From an uncultured bacterium (lineage in GTDB: Bacteria; Bacillota; Negativicutes; Veillonellales; Veillonellaceae), in assembly GCA_905214495.1 (NCBI GenBank), contig CAJMLW010000018.1, positions 1 through 35,016 of the forward strand: a stretch of 35,016 nt of DNA, in the 5' to 3' direction. The translations under genes and the position numbers were made by a program. The notes beneath the pieces were generated by a model. It saw only the letters and a list, made by a program, of their open reading frames with translations. It did not search any database and had not been told where the DNA came from. Within the stretch, counting starts at the first letter, position 1, and each line of letters starts with the position of its first letter. Positions 23,437 to 31,887 of this stretch are shown in pieces.

Positions 23437-24738
23437 ATGTTACAACTAGGTAAATCAGAAAAAGCGTTTGACGAAGCGAAACGATATATGCCGGGTGGCG
23501 TTAATAGCCCTGTTCGCTCCTATCGCAGCGTAGGCTCAAACCCTCCATTTATTAGCTCAGCTAGTGGCAGCCGTATCTATGACATCGATAACAACGAATA
23601 CATCGACTATGTATTGAGCTGGGGCCCTATGATTTTGGGCCATGCGAACCCTGAGGTTGTAGCTAGTCTACAAGAGGCCATTCCTCGTGGTACAAGCTAT
23701 GGTGCGCCTACACTGTTAGAAACGGAATTGGCTAAAAAAATCCAAGCCTTCATGCCATCTATGGAAATGGTGCGCCTCGTTAATTCCGGTACAGAAGCGA
23801 CCATGAGTGCATTGCGTGTAGCTCGTGGGTATACGGGTCGCGACCGCATCGTTAAATTTGTTGGTTGTTACCATGGTCATAGTGATTCTCTATTGGTGAA
23901 AGCCGGCTCTGGCCTCGCTACATTTGGCGTGCCAGACAGCCCAGGCGTACCAAAGGGCGTTGCAGAAAATACCATCACATTGCCATACAATGATATTGAT
24001 GCGGTTAAACAATTATTTGATGAAATGGGCGATACTATTGCTTGTATTATCGTAGAACCTGTTGCAGGCAATATGGGCTGTGTGCCACCAGTAGAAGGAT
24101 TCCTTGAAACCTTGCGTGACGTCACAAAAGCACATGGTGCCCTATTAATCTTTGACGAAGTTATGTGTGGATTTCGCGCTAGCAGCGGTGGTGCACAAAA
24201 ACTATACAATATCAAACCCGATTTGACTTGCCTTGGTAAAATCGTTGGCGGTGGAATGCCTCTTGCTGTATTTGGCGGTTCTAGCAAAATTATGAGCGAA
24301 GTAGCACCATCCGGTCCTATTTACCAAGCCGGTACTTTGAGTGGTAATCCTGTGGCTGTAACGGCAGGCCTTGCTACATTATCTATGTTACAACGAGACC
24401 CAACCATCTTTAAACAAGTGGAAGATAGCACAAAAGCATTGTGTAATGGTCTTGAAGAATTGGCTAAGAAATACAATGTGCCAGCTGTAGTACAACGTGT
24501 GGGATCCATGTTTACATTGTTCTTTACAAATAAACCGGTTCACAATTTTGATGACGCTAGTGCATGCAATGCGGACCATTTCAAGACATTCTTCCATCAT
24601 AACTTGAGCCATGGTATTTACTATGCGCCAAGCTCTTTTGAAAGCAACTTCGTATCTATGTGTCATAAGGGCGCAGAAATCGATAAAACATTGGCTGTCG
24701 CAGAAGAAGCTTTCAAAATGATTAGTGAAACAATGTAA
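23437..24738 (+). CDS. hemL: Glutamate-1-semialdehyde 2,1-aminomutase
   Basis: A 433-residue PLP enzyme completing the C5 pathway to 5-aminolevulinate. GGVNSPVRSY (20-29), NSGTEATMSALRVAR (117-131) and the PLP lysine K268 in CLGKIVGGGMP are all present. The ATG at 23437 was preferred over the GTG at 23431 because that GTG overlaps the AAGGAG ribosome binding site (23426-23431). It begins 9 bases after hemB. Confidence 0.97.
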   Translation: MLQLGKSEKAFDEAKRYMPGGVNSPVRSYRSVGSNPPFISSASGSRIYDIDNNEYIDYVLSWGPMILGHANPEVVASLQEAIPRGTSYGAPTLLETELAKKIQAFMPSMEMVRLVNSGTEATMSALRVARGYTGRDRIVKFVGCYHGHSDSLLVKAGSGLATFGVPDSPGVPKGVAENTITLPYNDIDAVKQLFDEMGDTIACIIVEPVAGNMGCVPPVEGFLETLRDVTKAHGALLIFDEVMCGFRASSGGAQKLYNIKPDLTCLGKIVGGGMPLAVFGGSSKIMSEVAPSGPIYQAGTLSGNPVAVTAGLATLSMLQRDPTIFKQVEDSTKALCNGLEELAKKYNVPAVVQRVGSMFTLFFTNKPVHNFDDASACNADHFKTFFHHNLSHGIYYAPSSFESNFVSMCHKGAEIDKTLAVAEEAFKMISETM

Positions 24739-24771
24739 TACTATTAAATAGAGTCGATATAGGTGATGAAC

Positions 24772-25233
24772 ATGCAATTTTACAAGAACTTAAAACGGGC
24801 TCGCGTACGCATGGGAAAGAGCCAAATCGAAGTCGCTAAGGCTGTAGGCATTAGTAATGCAGCATTGTCAAATTACGAGACTGGCTATAGAGAACCAGAC
24901 CTCGATACATTGTGTGCGTTGGCTCGTTACTATGAGCTGACCTTAGATGAACTCGTGAATGTTAATAATGAACAGCAAGAACGCATTTATGACATTAGCA
25001 CCGCTGTGAAGGATACACATATTAAGTTCAAAGGGGACTTGTATGAATTAAAAGCATCGCAAAAGAAGGTTCTCTTGCGAGAATTAGATACTGTGTTTGA
25101 AAAATTTCAACGATCTCGTATAACATCCATCAAAGAAGGTACCTCACATCGCCATCCCCATATCAATCGGGGAGGACTGTTGGGGACTAACCTTGCTGCG
25201 AGTCGCGTGACGAAACGGCAGGACTCTCGCTGA
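24772..25233 (+). CDS. XRE-family helix-turn-helix regulator
   Basis: A 153-residue protein. Residues about 5-62 form a classic XRE/Cro-type HTH (KNLKRARVRMGKSQIEVAKA, ISNAALSNYETGYREPDLDTL, ALARYYELTLDELV). The C-terminal half has no family I recognise; it looks helical up to about 125 and ends in a basic glycine/arginine-rich tail. Starts at GTG 24763 and ATG 24766 are also in frame; 24772 has AGGTGA at 24761-24766. It follows hemL by 33 bases without a terminator, so it may be co-transcribed with, and possibly regulate, the tetrapyrrole operon. That role is inference from position only. Confidence 0.85.
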   Translation: MQFYKNLKRARVRMGKSQIEVAKAVGISNAALSNYETGYREPDLDTLCALARYYELTLDELVNVNNEQQERIYDISTAVKDTHIKFKGDLYELKASQKKVLLRELDTVFEKFQRSRITSIKEGTSHRHPHINRGGLLGTNLAASRVTKRQDSR

Positions 25234-25257
25234 TTTTAAATAAAGGTTGATAGCATT

Positions 25258-25309
25258 AAAGCTATTATATCTAAACATATACTATTAGTTTGGATATAAT
25301 AGCTTTTTT
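25258..25309 (+). terminator. Rho-independent terminator ending the tetrapyrrole/XRE unit
   Basis: A long stem (AAAGCTATTATATC 25258-25271 with GATATAATAGCTTT 25292-25305, extended inside by TAAAC/GTTT) is followed by T residues. It marks the border between core genes and the AT-rich island. Confidence 0.88.
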
Positions 25310-25388
25310 ATTTATGTTACGTATATTGTTTTTGCAAAACATACAATTTATAATTTTATTAAGAGCAATATAAGTAGTGGAGAATTGC

Positions 25389-25679
25389 ATGATAATAATA
25401 GTTTTTGTGGGATTTTTAGTGTTTTTATTTTGTATGTACTTAATTAAAAATCATTATTTTACATTGAAAGATATAAGAATCAAAGAATCGAAATTTTTAT
25501 TAGCATCAGAGCTTATATTAGGTGGAATAATTTTCCTCTATACCCTTTTTTCGGGATATTCTAAAACATTCAAATTTTTATTGCAGTTGGGAATGGTAAC
25601 AATGTGTAATCTAGAAATGTGGTTAAGAATTCCTGCTATTAAAAAAGATTCAAATATATGCTCTAGTTACTTTGAATGA
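25389..25679 (+). CDS. Hypothetical membrane protein, 96 residues
   Basis: I do not recognise the family. The protein opens with a strong hydrophobic span (MIIIVFVGFLVFLFCMYLI), has a short basic segment (KNHYFTLKDIRIKESK), a second span (LLASELILGGIIFLYTLF) and a third weaker one near 66-80. ATG 25389 was chosen over GTG 25377 because GGAG at 25379-25382 suits the ATG. It is the first gene of the AT-rich patch, 79 bases after a terminator, with no clear promoter. Base use is far more A/T-rich than hemL or dnaE, which suggests horizontal origin. Confidence 0.55.
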   Translation: MIIIVFVGFLVFLFCMYLIKNHYFTLKDIRIKESKFLLASELILGGIIFLYTLFSGYSKTFKFLLQLGMVTMCNLEMWLRIPAIKKDSNICSSYFE

Positions 25680-25739
25680 AGATATATATGAAACTAGGCC
25701 TTTCGCGGATCGAGTATATAGATAGAAAGGTTAGATAAT

Positions 25740-26123
25740 ATGAATACAACTATATATGAAGCCTTAGCTAAATATAAAAAAGATGACAGATTACCATATA
25801 CAGAGTATTTTAGTTTAGGATATTTTTTGTCTAAAGATTTAGCAGAAAATGCAATAATGTTAGCTAAACAACTTCCGGGATTTAGAGCGTTTTGTGATGA
25901 AAATTTTTGTATTGAGGAATTCGTTTTAAATGATGGCGACCCAAGACATTATGGTGTAGATGATTCTATAAAAAATAATGAGGTATTTATATTGTGGTAT
26001 GGGTATGATGTTGATTCAATGTATACAGTTGGTGGAACTTTAGGTGTATTTAGTGAATATGAATATGCTGTATTAGCTAAAGAAAATATGGTACATGGGA
26101 TATATTTATTGTTCATGGGTTAG
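25740..26123 (+). CDS. Hypothetical small soluble protein, 127 residues; may be truncated by a frameshift
   Basis: No family recognised with confidence. The protein is acidic and soluble, with aromatic-rich strands (YTEYFSLGYFLSKDLAENAIMLAKQLPGFRAF and VFILWYGYDVDSM) and a later FSEYEYAVLAKENMVHGIY helix. This size and style recall the small cytoplasmic immunity proteins of contact-dependent or polymorphic toxin systems, but no motif proves it. AAAGG lies before the ATG. Right after the stop another frame continues with tryptophan-rich, protein-like sequence to 26193, so the true C-terminus may have been lost to a one-base change near 26100-26115. Confidence 0.6.
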   Translation: MNTTIYEALAKYKKDDRLPYTEYFSLGYFLSKDLAENAIMLAKQLPGFRAFCDENFCIEEFVLNDGDPRHYGVDDSIKNNEVFILWYGYDVDSMYTVGGTLGVFSEYEYAVLAKENMVHGIYLLFMG

Positions 26124-26193
26124 AGAATTTTGGCATTGGGAAGGTTGTATTAAACGAACGCCAATGGGTGGATGGTTTTGTAAAAGTTTATGA
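26095..26193 (+). pseudogene. Out-of-frame C-terminal continuation of the preceding gene (candidate)
   Basis: In the +1 frame relative to the 127-residue gene, 26095-26193 reads MGYIYCSWVREFWHWEGC and continues KRTPMGGWFCKSL before a TGA. The tryptophan, cysteine and glycine content is much more protein-like than random AT-rich DNA. If joined by one inserted or deleted base it would extend the upstream protein by about 25 residues. It has no ribosome binding site of its own. Confidence 0.35.
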
Positions 26194-26278
26194 TTAAAAA
26201 TATATTATACTGCCTATATTTTATTATCGGGAACTATTCATAATAAAATATCAAACGGAAGTTGAGGTTAATAAGTAG

Positions 26279-26767
26279 ATGTGGAAAAAGAGATTGCTGA
26301 TAATTAGTATATTAGGAAATATTCTTTCTCTGTTTTTAATTGGTGTCTATTTTTTAACTAACTCTTGGTTTTTTCATGCTGAATTAGGAAGTATGGTTGG
26401 TATAAAGCCTGATTATCTGATTCAGTTAAATAATGAAGGCGTTTTGTATGACTATAGACAAATGATAAGAATTGCCTCTGGTATAAGGTCATACAAATTG
26501 ATAAACTCCTTAGAATCAGATAATTATTATATATACAAATCAATTTATAATCATCAGATTTTTATTGGTCAAGTTGATCAAATTCATCAAAAATATATTA
26601 TTTATGATGGATATTTAGATCACTATATATTTGTGAACCTTGAATTTGATATTGATAAAAAACAATATGAGGATTTTATTGGAAGAATAAAGATAATAGA
26701 TAGATATGAGAATCTTCCTCTTAGATATCGCAAGTTAATTGAAAATGGCAACTGGGAATATCTTTAA
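26279..26767 (+). CDS. Hypothetical membrane-anchored protein, 162 residues
   Basis: Family unknown. A basic start (MWKKR) and one N-terminal span (LLIISILGNILSLFLIGVYFL, about 6-26) suggest a signal anchor, with the remaining 135 residues outside the cytoplasm or in the periplasm. That part is rich in tyrosine, isoleucine and aspartate, with strand-like stretches (YIIYDGYLDHYIFVNLEFD). A GAGG at 26264-26267 lies 11 bases before the ATG, a loose but usable site. One sampled line here (26281-26340) has 15 G/C of 60, against 33 of 60 in a line inside hemL (23881-23940). It could be an immunity or envelope protein of a transferred cassette. Confidence 0.6.
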   Translation: MWKKRLLIISILGNILSLFLIGVYFLTNSWFFHAELGSMVGIKPDYLIQLNNEGVLYDYRQMIRIASGIRSYKLINSLESDNYYIYKSIYNHQIFIGQVDQIHQKYIIYDGYLDHYIFVNLEFDIDKKQYEDFIGRIKIIDRYENLPLRYRKLIENGNWEYL

Positions 26768-26991
26768 TTCATTTTTAACTGGCACAGGTGTATTGAATTA
26801 GGCCCTAGAATTATGCTTAAGAAATTTAGTAGTTAATGGCGCTTCTGCACTTGGGTAATAGAATAAGCCTCTGCTTATAAAAAACGCTAAAAAAGATTTT
26901 TATTTCGTAATACCTATATTGGTTATATTTCAACTAAAAATTATTTTTAATGCTATAAATGATAATTAAAATTAGACTTGGGTTGGTGAGT
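26768..26991 (+). other. Intergenic stretch with decayed coding-like sequence
   Basis: Read in frame from 26766, this stretch gives NSFLTGTGVLN, stop, ALELCLRNLVVNGASALG, two stops, then a longer hydrophobic run. The first two pieces look like remnants of a real protein interrupted by point mutations. I see no RNA gene, repeat or clear promoter. Confidence 0.35.
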
Positions 26992-27411
26992 ATGACTAGA
27001 AGTTATTTTAAATTGAATAGGATTCCATTTGTAGTTAAACTTTATATTGGATTTGTCTTATTGGTATTCCTATTAATGGGAATTACGTATTTACATGCGT
27101 ATATTAAAAGGCCAGAGCAAATGCAAAGTATTCAATTGTATGAACAAAAATTAGAAACCATATCCTCAAAAAAAGTAAATGAAGAGTATTATGCATCTGG
27201 TAGAGCATCTCAAAATAATAATCTTGAAATTACATATGCCTCTATTACAATTGATGATATTAAAGGGATACTTTCAAAACAAAATATAGGATGGAATGAA
27301 ATAAGTAAGAATCGTATAGTTGGACATGACTATGATGCTAACGTTTATATCGAGTTATTTAAAGAAGTAGGTTCTAATAGGGTGATTTTAATATTACAAA
27401 GAAGAAATTGA
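26992..27411 (+). CDS. Hypothetical membrane-anchored protein, about 139 residues
   Basis: Family unknown. A basic N-terminus (MTRSYFKLNRIPFVVK) leads to one membrane span (LYIGFVLLVFLLMGITYLHAY, about 17-37), then a polar extracytoplasmic domain (KRPEQMQSIQLYEQKLETISSKK ... ASITIDDIKGILSKQNIGWNEISKNRIVG). ATG 26992 is taken as the start because a purine-rich GGTTGGTGAG stands just upstream. ATG 26959 would add 11 residues but lacks any ribosome binding site. The start is therefore uncertain. It shares the basic-anchor-plus-exported-domain plan with the 162-residue gene upstream, though the sequences are not obviously alike. Confidence 0.55.
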   Translation: MTRSYFKLNRIPFVVKLYIGFVLLVFLLMGITYLHAYIKRPEQMQSIQLYEQKLETISSKKVNEEYYASGRASQNNNLEITYASITIDDIKGILSKQNIGWNEISKNRIVGHDYDANVYIELFKEVGSNRVILILQRRN

Positions 27412-27565
27412 CACTATAGGTAATATAGAGGACTTTTAGGGATGAAATACGGTAGTGTTAGCACGTAATAATTGGTTAGAACTATTACATTTATAATTAT
27501 TTGTTTTCATTCTAATATGTTCTTTTAGGATTAAATATAGAATAATAACAATTAAATTATTTATT

Positions 27566-27583
27566 ACAACTAGTGATAGTTGT
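27566..27583. repeat. Short perfect palindrome in the gap before the YgjP-like gene
   Basis: ACAACTA (27566-27572), GTGA and TAGTTGT (27577-27583) form a 7-bp inverted repeat, followed at once by TATACT (27584-27589). It could be an operator over a weak promoter (TTATTA 27561-27566, 17 bases to TATACT) or an RNA hairpin. The rest of 27412-27565 shows nothing I can name. Confidence 0.4.
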
Positions 27584-27590
27584 TATACTG

Positions 27591-27616
27591 AGGAGCTGTT
27601 TCTACGGCTCCTTTTT
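27591..27616 (+). terminator. Probable Rho-independent terminator
   Basis: AGGAGC (27591-27596) pairs with GCTCCT (27607-27612) around a 10-base loop, followed by T residues to 27616. It closes the orphan-gene island before the YgjP-like gene. Confidence 0.65.
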
Positions 27617-27700
27617 ATTATTTTATTTATATCGAATAATTTCTATTAAAATAACCAGAAATTTACGATTTTATGAGTGTTTTATGATAAAATAGAAGAT

Positions 27701-28444
27701 ATGAATACTTCAACAACTCGGTCTATTACCTATAATGGTGACACAATTGAATATGAATTAACAATCAAGCGTGTAAAGAACATAAATATGCGTGTTCACA
27801 AGGATGGTAGTGTCCATGTTTCGGCGAATGCTTATGTACCAGCTCATCGAATCGATGCGTTTGTTATTGAAAACATACCTTTTATTGAGCGGGCTCGTTT
27901 TAAATTAGAGGCGTTAACGGCACAACGGATAGAGGCGTTGCAATATGAAACAGGTGAAACCGTATCTATTTTGGGCATTCCTGTTTCGCTAGAGGTGCTT
28001 GAAACATCTGGTAAGCCGCATATTAAGTTTGATGGTTCTAATCGTATGGTGATGTTCGTTAAAACAGATTATACCTATGAAGATAAGTATAAATTAATGC
28101 AAACCTTTTGGCGCCAACTAGGAGAAAAGGTGTTTTCCCATTGGGCAAAGGTCGTGTATCAACGCTTTCACCAGCAACATATTGATGTGCCTATACCAAC
28201 GGTAAAACAACAACGCATGAAGAGTCGCTGGGGGTCTTGTACGCCTGCTAAGCAGCTCATTAAGATGAATATGCGTTTATTAGAAGGGCCTCAGGCCTAT
28301 ATTGAGTATGTCATGGTTCATGAGTTTGCTCATTTTAAATACTTGGATCATTCCAAGAACTTTCACAATTTAGTGGCCCAATTTTTACCGGATTGGAAGG
28401 CTCGTAAGAAATCATTAAATATCTATTTTGCACATAGACCGTAA
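27701..28444 (+). CDS. YgjP-like metal-dependent peptidase (M48-related, DUF45)
   Basis: A 247-residue protein. The zinc motif HEFAH (207-211) with a further histidine at H217 (HEXXH-x5-H) is the mark of the YgjP/DUF45 group. RMKSRWGSCTPAKQLIKMNMRLL (172-194) is the other conserved block. The N-terminal part (about 15-110) is strand-rich. ATG 27701 was preferred over GTG 27677, whose translation adds a short non-family start; a weak AGAAG precedes 27701. The physiological substrate of this family is unknown. It lies 11 bases before dnaE and probably shares its transcript. Confidence 0.87.
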   Translation: MNTSTTRSITYNGDTIEYELTIKRVKNINMRVHKDGSVHVSANAYVPAHRIDAFVIENIPFIERARFKLEALTAQRIEALQYETGETVSILGIPVSLEVLETSGKPHIKFDGSNRMVMFVKTDYTYEDKYKLMQTFWRQLGEKVFSHWAKVVYQRFHQQHIDVPIPTVKQQRMKSRWGSCTPAKQLIKMNMRLLEGPQAYIEYVMVHEFAHFKYLDHSKNFHNLVAQFLPDWKARKKSLNIYFAHRP

Positions 28445-28455
28445 GGAGGTGTACC

Positions 28456-31400
28456 ATGAAGTCATTTGTACATTTACATAGTCATACGGAATTTAGTTTA
28501 TTGGACGGCATCAGCCGTTTGCCGGATATGGTGCGCCGTGCGAAGGAACTAGAACAACCAGCCCTTGCCATTACGGACCATGGCAATATGTATGCAGCCA
28601 TCTATTTTTATAAGGAATGTGTGGCACAAGGCATTAAACCGATTATCGGGTGTGAAGTATATGTCACAGAAGGTAGCCGCCTTGATAAGCCAGAAGGACG
28701 TAGTCGTGAACGACTTAAACATCTTATTTTGCTAGCCGAAACGATGGAAGGGTATCGAAATCTTGTTAAAATCGTATCGAAAGCCTCTACGGAAGGTTTT
28801 AATTATAAGCCACGTGCTGACCATGATTTGTTGCGTCAATACAGCAAGGGCATTATTGCCCTTAGTGCATGTATTCAAGGGGAAGTGCCGCAATATATCT
28901 TGCAAGATAACATGGAGGGAGCCCGCCGTGCTGTTGAGTGGTACATTGAAACCTATGGTAAAGACAATTTTTTTTTAGAAATTCAAAATCACGGTCTACC
29001 TGAAGAGTTACGTGCTCAGCAAGTGCTATGTCAATTAGCCGACGAATATGGACTAGGCATCGTGGCGTCCAATGATTTCCACTATGTTATGAAAGACGAC
29101 GCTGATGCGCAGGATATCCGCGTTTGTATTCAAACGGGCCGACGTCGCGCCGAAGTAGATCGTTTGAAATTCCCGAATGATGAGTTCTATCTAAAATCTG
29201 GGGACGAGATGGCGGAGCTCTTTGGACACATCCCTGGGGCCTTAGAAAACACATTAAAGATTGCAGACCGATGCAATGTAGAATTCAATTTTGATGAACA
29301 CCATTTGCCGCACTTTGATGTGCCTGAGGGCGAAACGTCTAAGACCTATTTACGCAAGGTCTGTGAACGAGAAATACCTCGTTTATATGGTGACACATCG
29401 GAAGAGCTCAAGAAACGCCTTGATTATGAGCTCGATGTTATCGGAACGATGGGCTTTGAAGACTATTTTCTTATCGTATGGGATTATGTGCGTTATGCAC
29501 GAGAACACGATATTCTTGTAGGACCAGGTCGTGGCTCTGCTGCAGGGTCTGTTGTTGCCTATTTGCTGGGAATTACCGGCCTTGATCCATTACAATATGA
29601 TTTGCTTTTTGAACGGTTCTTAAACCCAGAACGGGTAAGCATGCCTGATATCGATATCGACTTTTGCTATGAAAAGCGGGGCGATGCGATTGATTATGTA
29701 ACTCGAAAATATGGACAGGCTCGCGTTTCTCAAATTATTACCTTTGGTACGGAAGCAGCTCGCGCCGTTATTCGCGACGTAGGTCGTGTGCTCGATTTAC
29801 CATTAGCTGAGGTCAACCGCATTGCAAAGATGATCCCTAATGAACTGGGTATCACCTTAGAAAAGGCTTTAAAGGGTAAAGATTTAAAAACCTTATATGA
29901 TACAGATCCTAATGTAAAAGAGCTATTTGATTTTGGTCAAAAATTAGAAGGCATTGCGCGTAACTCATCTACTCATGCAGCGGGCGTCGTGATTTCTGCG
30001 GACCCTCTAGATGACCATGTGCCTGTACAGAACTCTAATGAAGAGGGCTTTGTCACTCAATATGATAAGGATAATATTGAAGAGTTAGGCCTGTTAAAGA
30101 TGGACTTTTTGGGCCTCCGTACATTAACCGTTATGGGGGATGCTCTTAAGCTCATCAAGGCAAACCGAGGTATTGATCTTGACTTAGATGCCATTCCATT
30201 AGATGATAAAGCAGCTTGTGAGCTCCTTACTAAGGGTGATACGTCCGGTGTATTCCAGCTCGAGTCCGATGGGATTACCAAGCTCGTTATGGACTTGAAA
30301 CCTGAGCATTTTGAGGATTTAATCCCTCTCGTTGCACTCTATCGCCCAGGTCCTTTGGGATCTGGCATGGTGGCAGATTTTATTGACCGTCGTCATGGTA
30401 AAAAAGAGGTGACCTATTTACATCCGATTTTGGAACCTATTTTGAAAGATACGTTCGGTGTTATTCTTTACCAAGAACAGGTTATGCAAATTGCGTCTGC
30501 CATGGGCGGTTTCTCCCTTGGTCAAGCGGACTTGATGCGCCGTGCGATGGGCAAAAAAAAGGAATCTGTCCTCAAGGCGCAACGGGAATCCTTTATACAA
30601 GGTTCTATCAACAATGGCATTGAAGAGTCCATTGCAAACGAAGTATTTGACTTGCTCGTTTACTTCGCAGGATATGGTTTTAATAAATCTCATAGTGCGG
30701 CTTATGCGTATATTGCGTACCAAACAGCATATCTTAAGGCGCACTATTTCCCAGAATTTATGGCTGCTACAATGACAAGCTTTATGCAAAATATGGATAA
30801 GCTTACCTATTACATTAATGCATGTAAAAAACATAATGTGCAGGTCCTCGGTCCCGATGTAAACCATTCCTTGCGCAGCTTTGCCGTACAAGGTGATGCC
30901 ATTCGCTTTGGTCTTGGGGGCATCAAGAACGTAGGGGATAATGCTATTGATCGACTCATTACAGAGCGTGAGGCTAACGGTCTCTATACGAGCATTACCG
31001 ATTTTTGTCGTCGCGTAGATAGCAAGGTCGTTAATAAACGGTTGCTGGAAAGCTTGATTCGCTGCGGTGCCATGGACGGATTCGAGGAAAACCGCAATCA
31101 GTTATTGCATATGTATGAAAGTGCACAGGCCGTAGGGGCTAAGCAGCAAAAGGATGCTGCCATGGGGACTATGAGTCTCTTTGGTGAAAGCACGGATGAT
31201 GTCGATATGATTCCAGTACCTAATCTACCTGATTTATCGGAAGATGATAAATTGAAGGATGAAAAGGACTACACCGGTTTTTATATTACGGGCCATCCAT
31301 TGCAAGGCTATAACAAGGAACTGAAAGGCCTCTTTGAATTAGGACAGTTCCTTGAAAATCCAGAGCGTTTTGATGGACAAACGATTACCTTTGGCGGTCT

Positions 31401-31863
31401 CATTGCTGAAAGAGGGGATAGACCTACAAAACGGGGCGATGTCATGAGTATTCTTCGCATCGAAGATTATACTGGTTCCGCTCAAGTGGTGGCATTTCCA
31501 AAGGTATTTGCTCAGAGCCAACAGTATTTGGCTGTCGATATGGTTGTTAAGGTGCGAGGACGTGTTGATGCGGATGAAAAGGGGGTACAGATTATTGCAG
31601 ACCGCATTGCACCGCTAAAGGTGAACTACAACAATGCACGACAAATCGCCATCCATATTCGCAGTGCCTATGATACGCCAGAGAATAGTAATGCGTTGAA
31701 GGAAATACTTTCACAAGCAGAAGGGCAAGTACCGACAGCATTATATTTACATAAACAACGAAAACGAATTAATTTATCACCTCAATTATGCTTTGCACCA
31801 ACAGATGAGATCATCGCACGTATTGAATCTGTTTTAGGTGAAGGTTCCGTAGAGGTACAATAG
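28456..31863 (+). CDS. dnaE: DNA polymerase III alpha subunit (DnaE type)
   Basis: A 1135-residue replicative polymerase of normal DnaE length. The PHP domain (1 to about 270) keeps metal-ligand-type residues: H8 and H10, D41-H42, E67, H89, C139, E175, D207 and H209. The polymerase core has GPGRGSAAGSVVAYLLG (356-372) and the catalytic aspartates D398, D400 and D402 in PDIDIDF. Fingers, the helix-hairpin-helix region (FCRRVDSKVVNKRLLESLIRCGAMD), an OB fold (ITFGGLIAERGDRPTKRGDVMSILRIED) and a C-terminal tail follow. It lacks the PolC exonuclease insertion. SD AAGGAGGTG is near perfect. Confidence 0.98.
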   Translation: MKSFVHLHSHTEFSLLDGISRLPDMVRRAKELEQPALAITDHGNMYAAIYFYKECVAQGIKPIIGCEVYVTEGSRLDKPEGRSRERLKHLILLAETMEGYRNLVKIVSKASTEGFNYKPRADHDLLRQYSKGIIALSACIQGEVPQYILQDNMEGARRAVEWYIETYGKDNFFLEIQNHGLPEELRAQQVLCQLADEYGLGIVASNDFHYVMKDDADAQDIRVCIQTGRRRAEVDRLKFPNDEFYLKSGDEMAELFGHIPGALENTLKIADRCNVEFNFDEHHLPHFDVPEGETSKTYLRKVCEREIPRLYGDTSEELKKRLDYELDVIGTMGFEDYFLIVWDYVRYAREHDILVGPGRGSAAGSVVAYLLGITGLDPLQYDLLFERFLNPERVSMPDIDIDFCYEKRGDAIDYVTRKYGQARVSQIITFGTEAARAVIRDVGRVLDLPLAEVNRIAKMIPNELGITLEKALKGKDLKTLYDTDPNVKELFDFGQKLEGIARNSSTHAAGVVISADPLDDHVPVQNSNEEGFVTQYDKDNIEELGLLKMDFLGLRTLTVMGDALKLIKANRGIDLDLDAIPLDDKAACELLTKGDTSGVFQLESDGITKLVMDLKPEHFEDLIPLVALYRPGPLGSGMVADFIDRRHGKKEVTYLHPILEPILKDTFGVILYQEQVMQIASAMGGFSLGQADLMRRAMGKKKESVLKAQRESFIQGSINNGIEESIANEVFDLLVYFAGYGFNKSHSAAYAYIAYQTAYLKAHYFPEFMAATMTSFMQNMDKLTYYINACKKHNVQVLGPDVNHSLRSFAVQGDAIRFGLGGIKNVGDNAIDRLITEREANGLYTSITDFCRRVDSKVVNKRLLESLIRCGAMDGFEENRNQLLHMYESAQAVGAKQQKDAAMGTMSLFGESTDDVDMIPVPNLPDLSEDDKLKDEKDYTGFYITGHPLQGYNKELKGLFELGQFLENPERFDGQTITFGGLIAERGDRPTKRGDVMSILRIEDYTGSAQVVAFPKVFAQSQQYLAVDMVVKVRGRVDADEKGVQIIADRIAPLKVNYNNARQIAIHIRSAYDTPENSNALKEILSQAEGQVPTALYLHKQRKRINLSPQLCFAPTDEIIARIESVLGEGSVEVQ

Positions 31864-31887
31864 TATATATTCAATTTAGGAGGATAT

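Noticed and set aside
23877..24777. Two overlapping reverse-strand frames within hemL
   Set aside because: They overlap a complete, motif-rich hemL and each other; no promoter or ribosome binding site supports them.
30418..30891. A 157-codon reverse-strand frame within dnaE
   Set aside because: It is the mirror of conserved polymerase sequence and has no start signals of its own.
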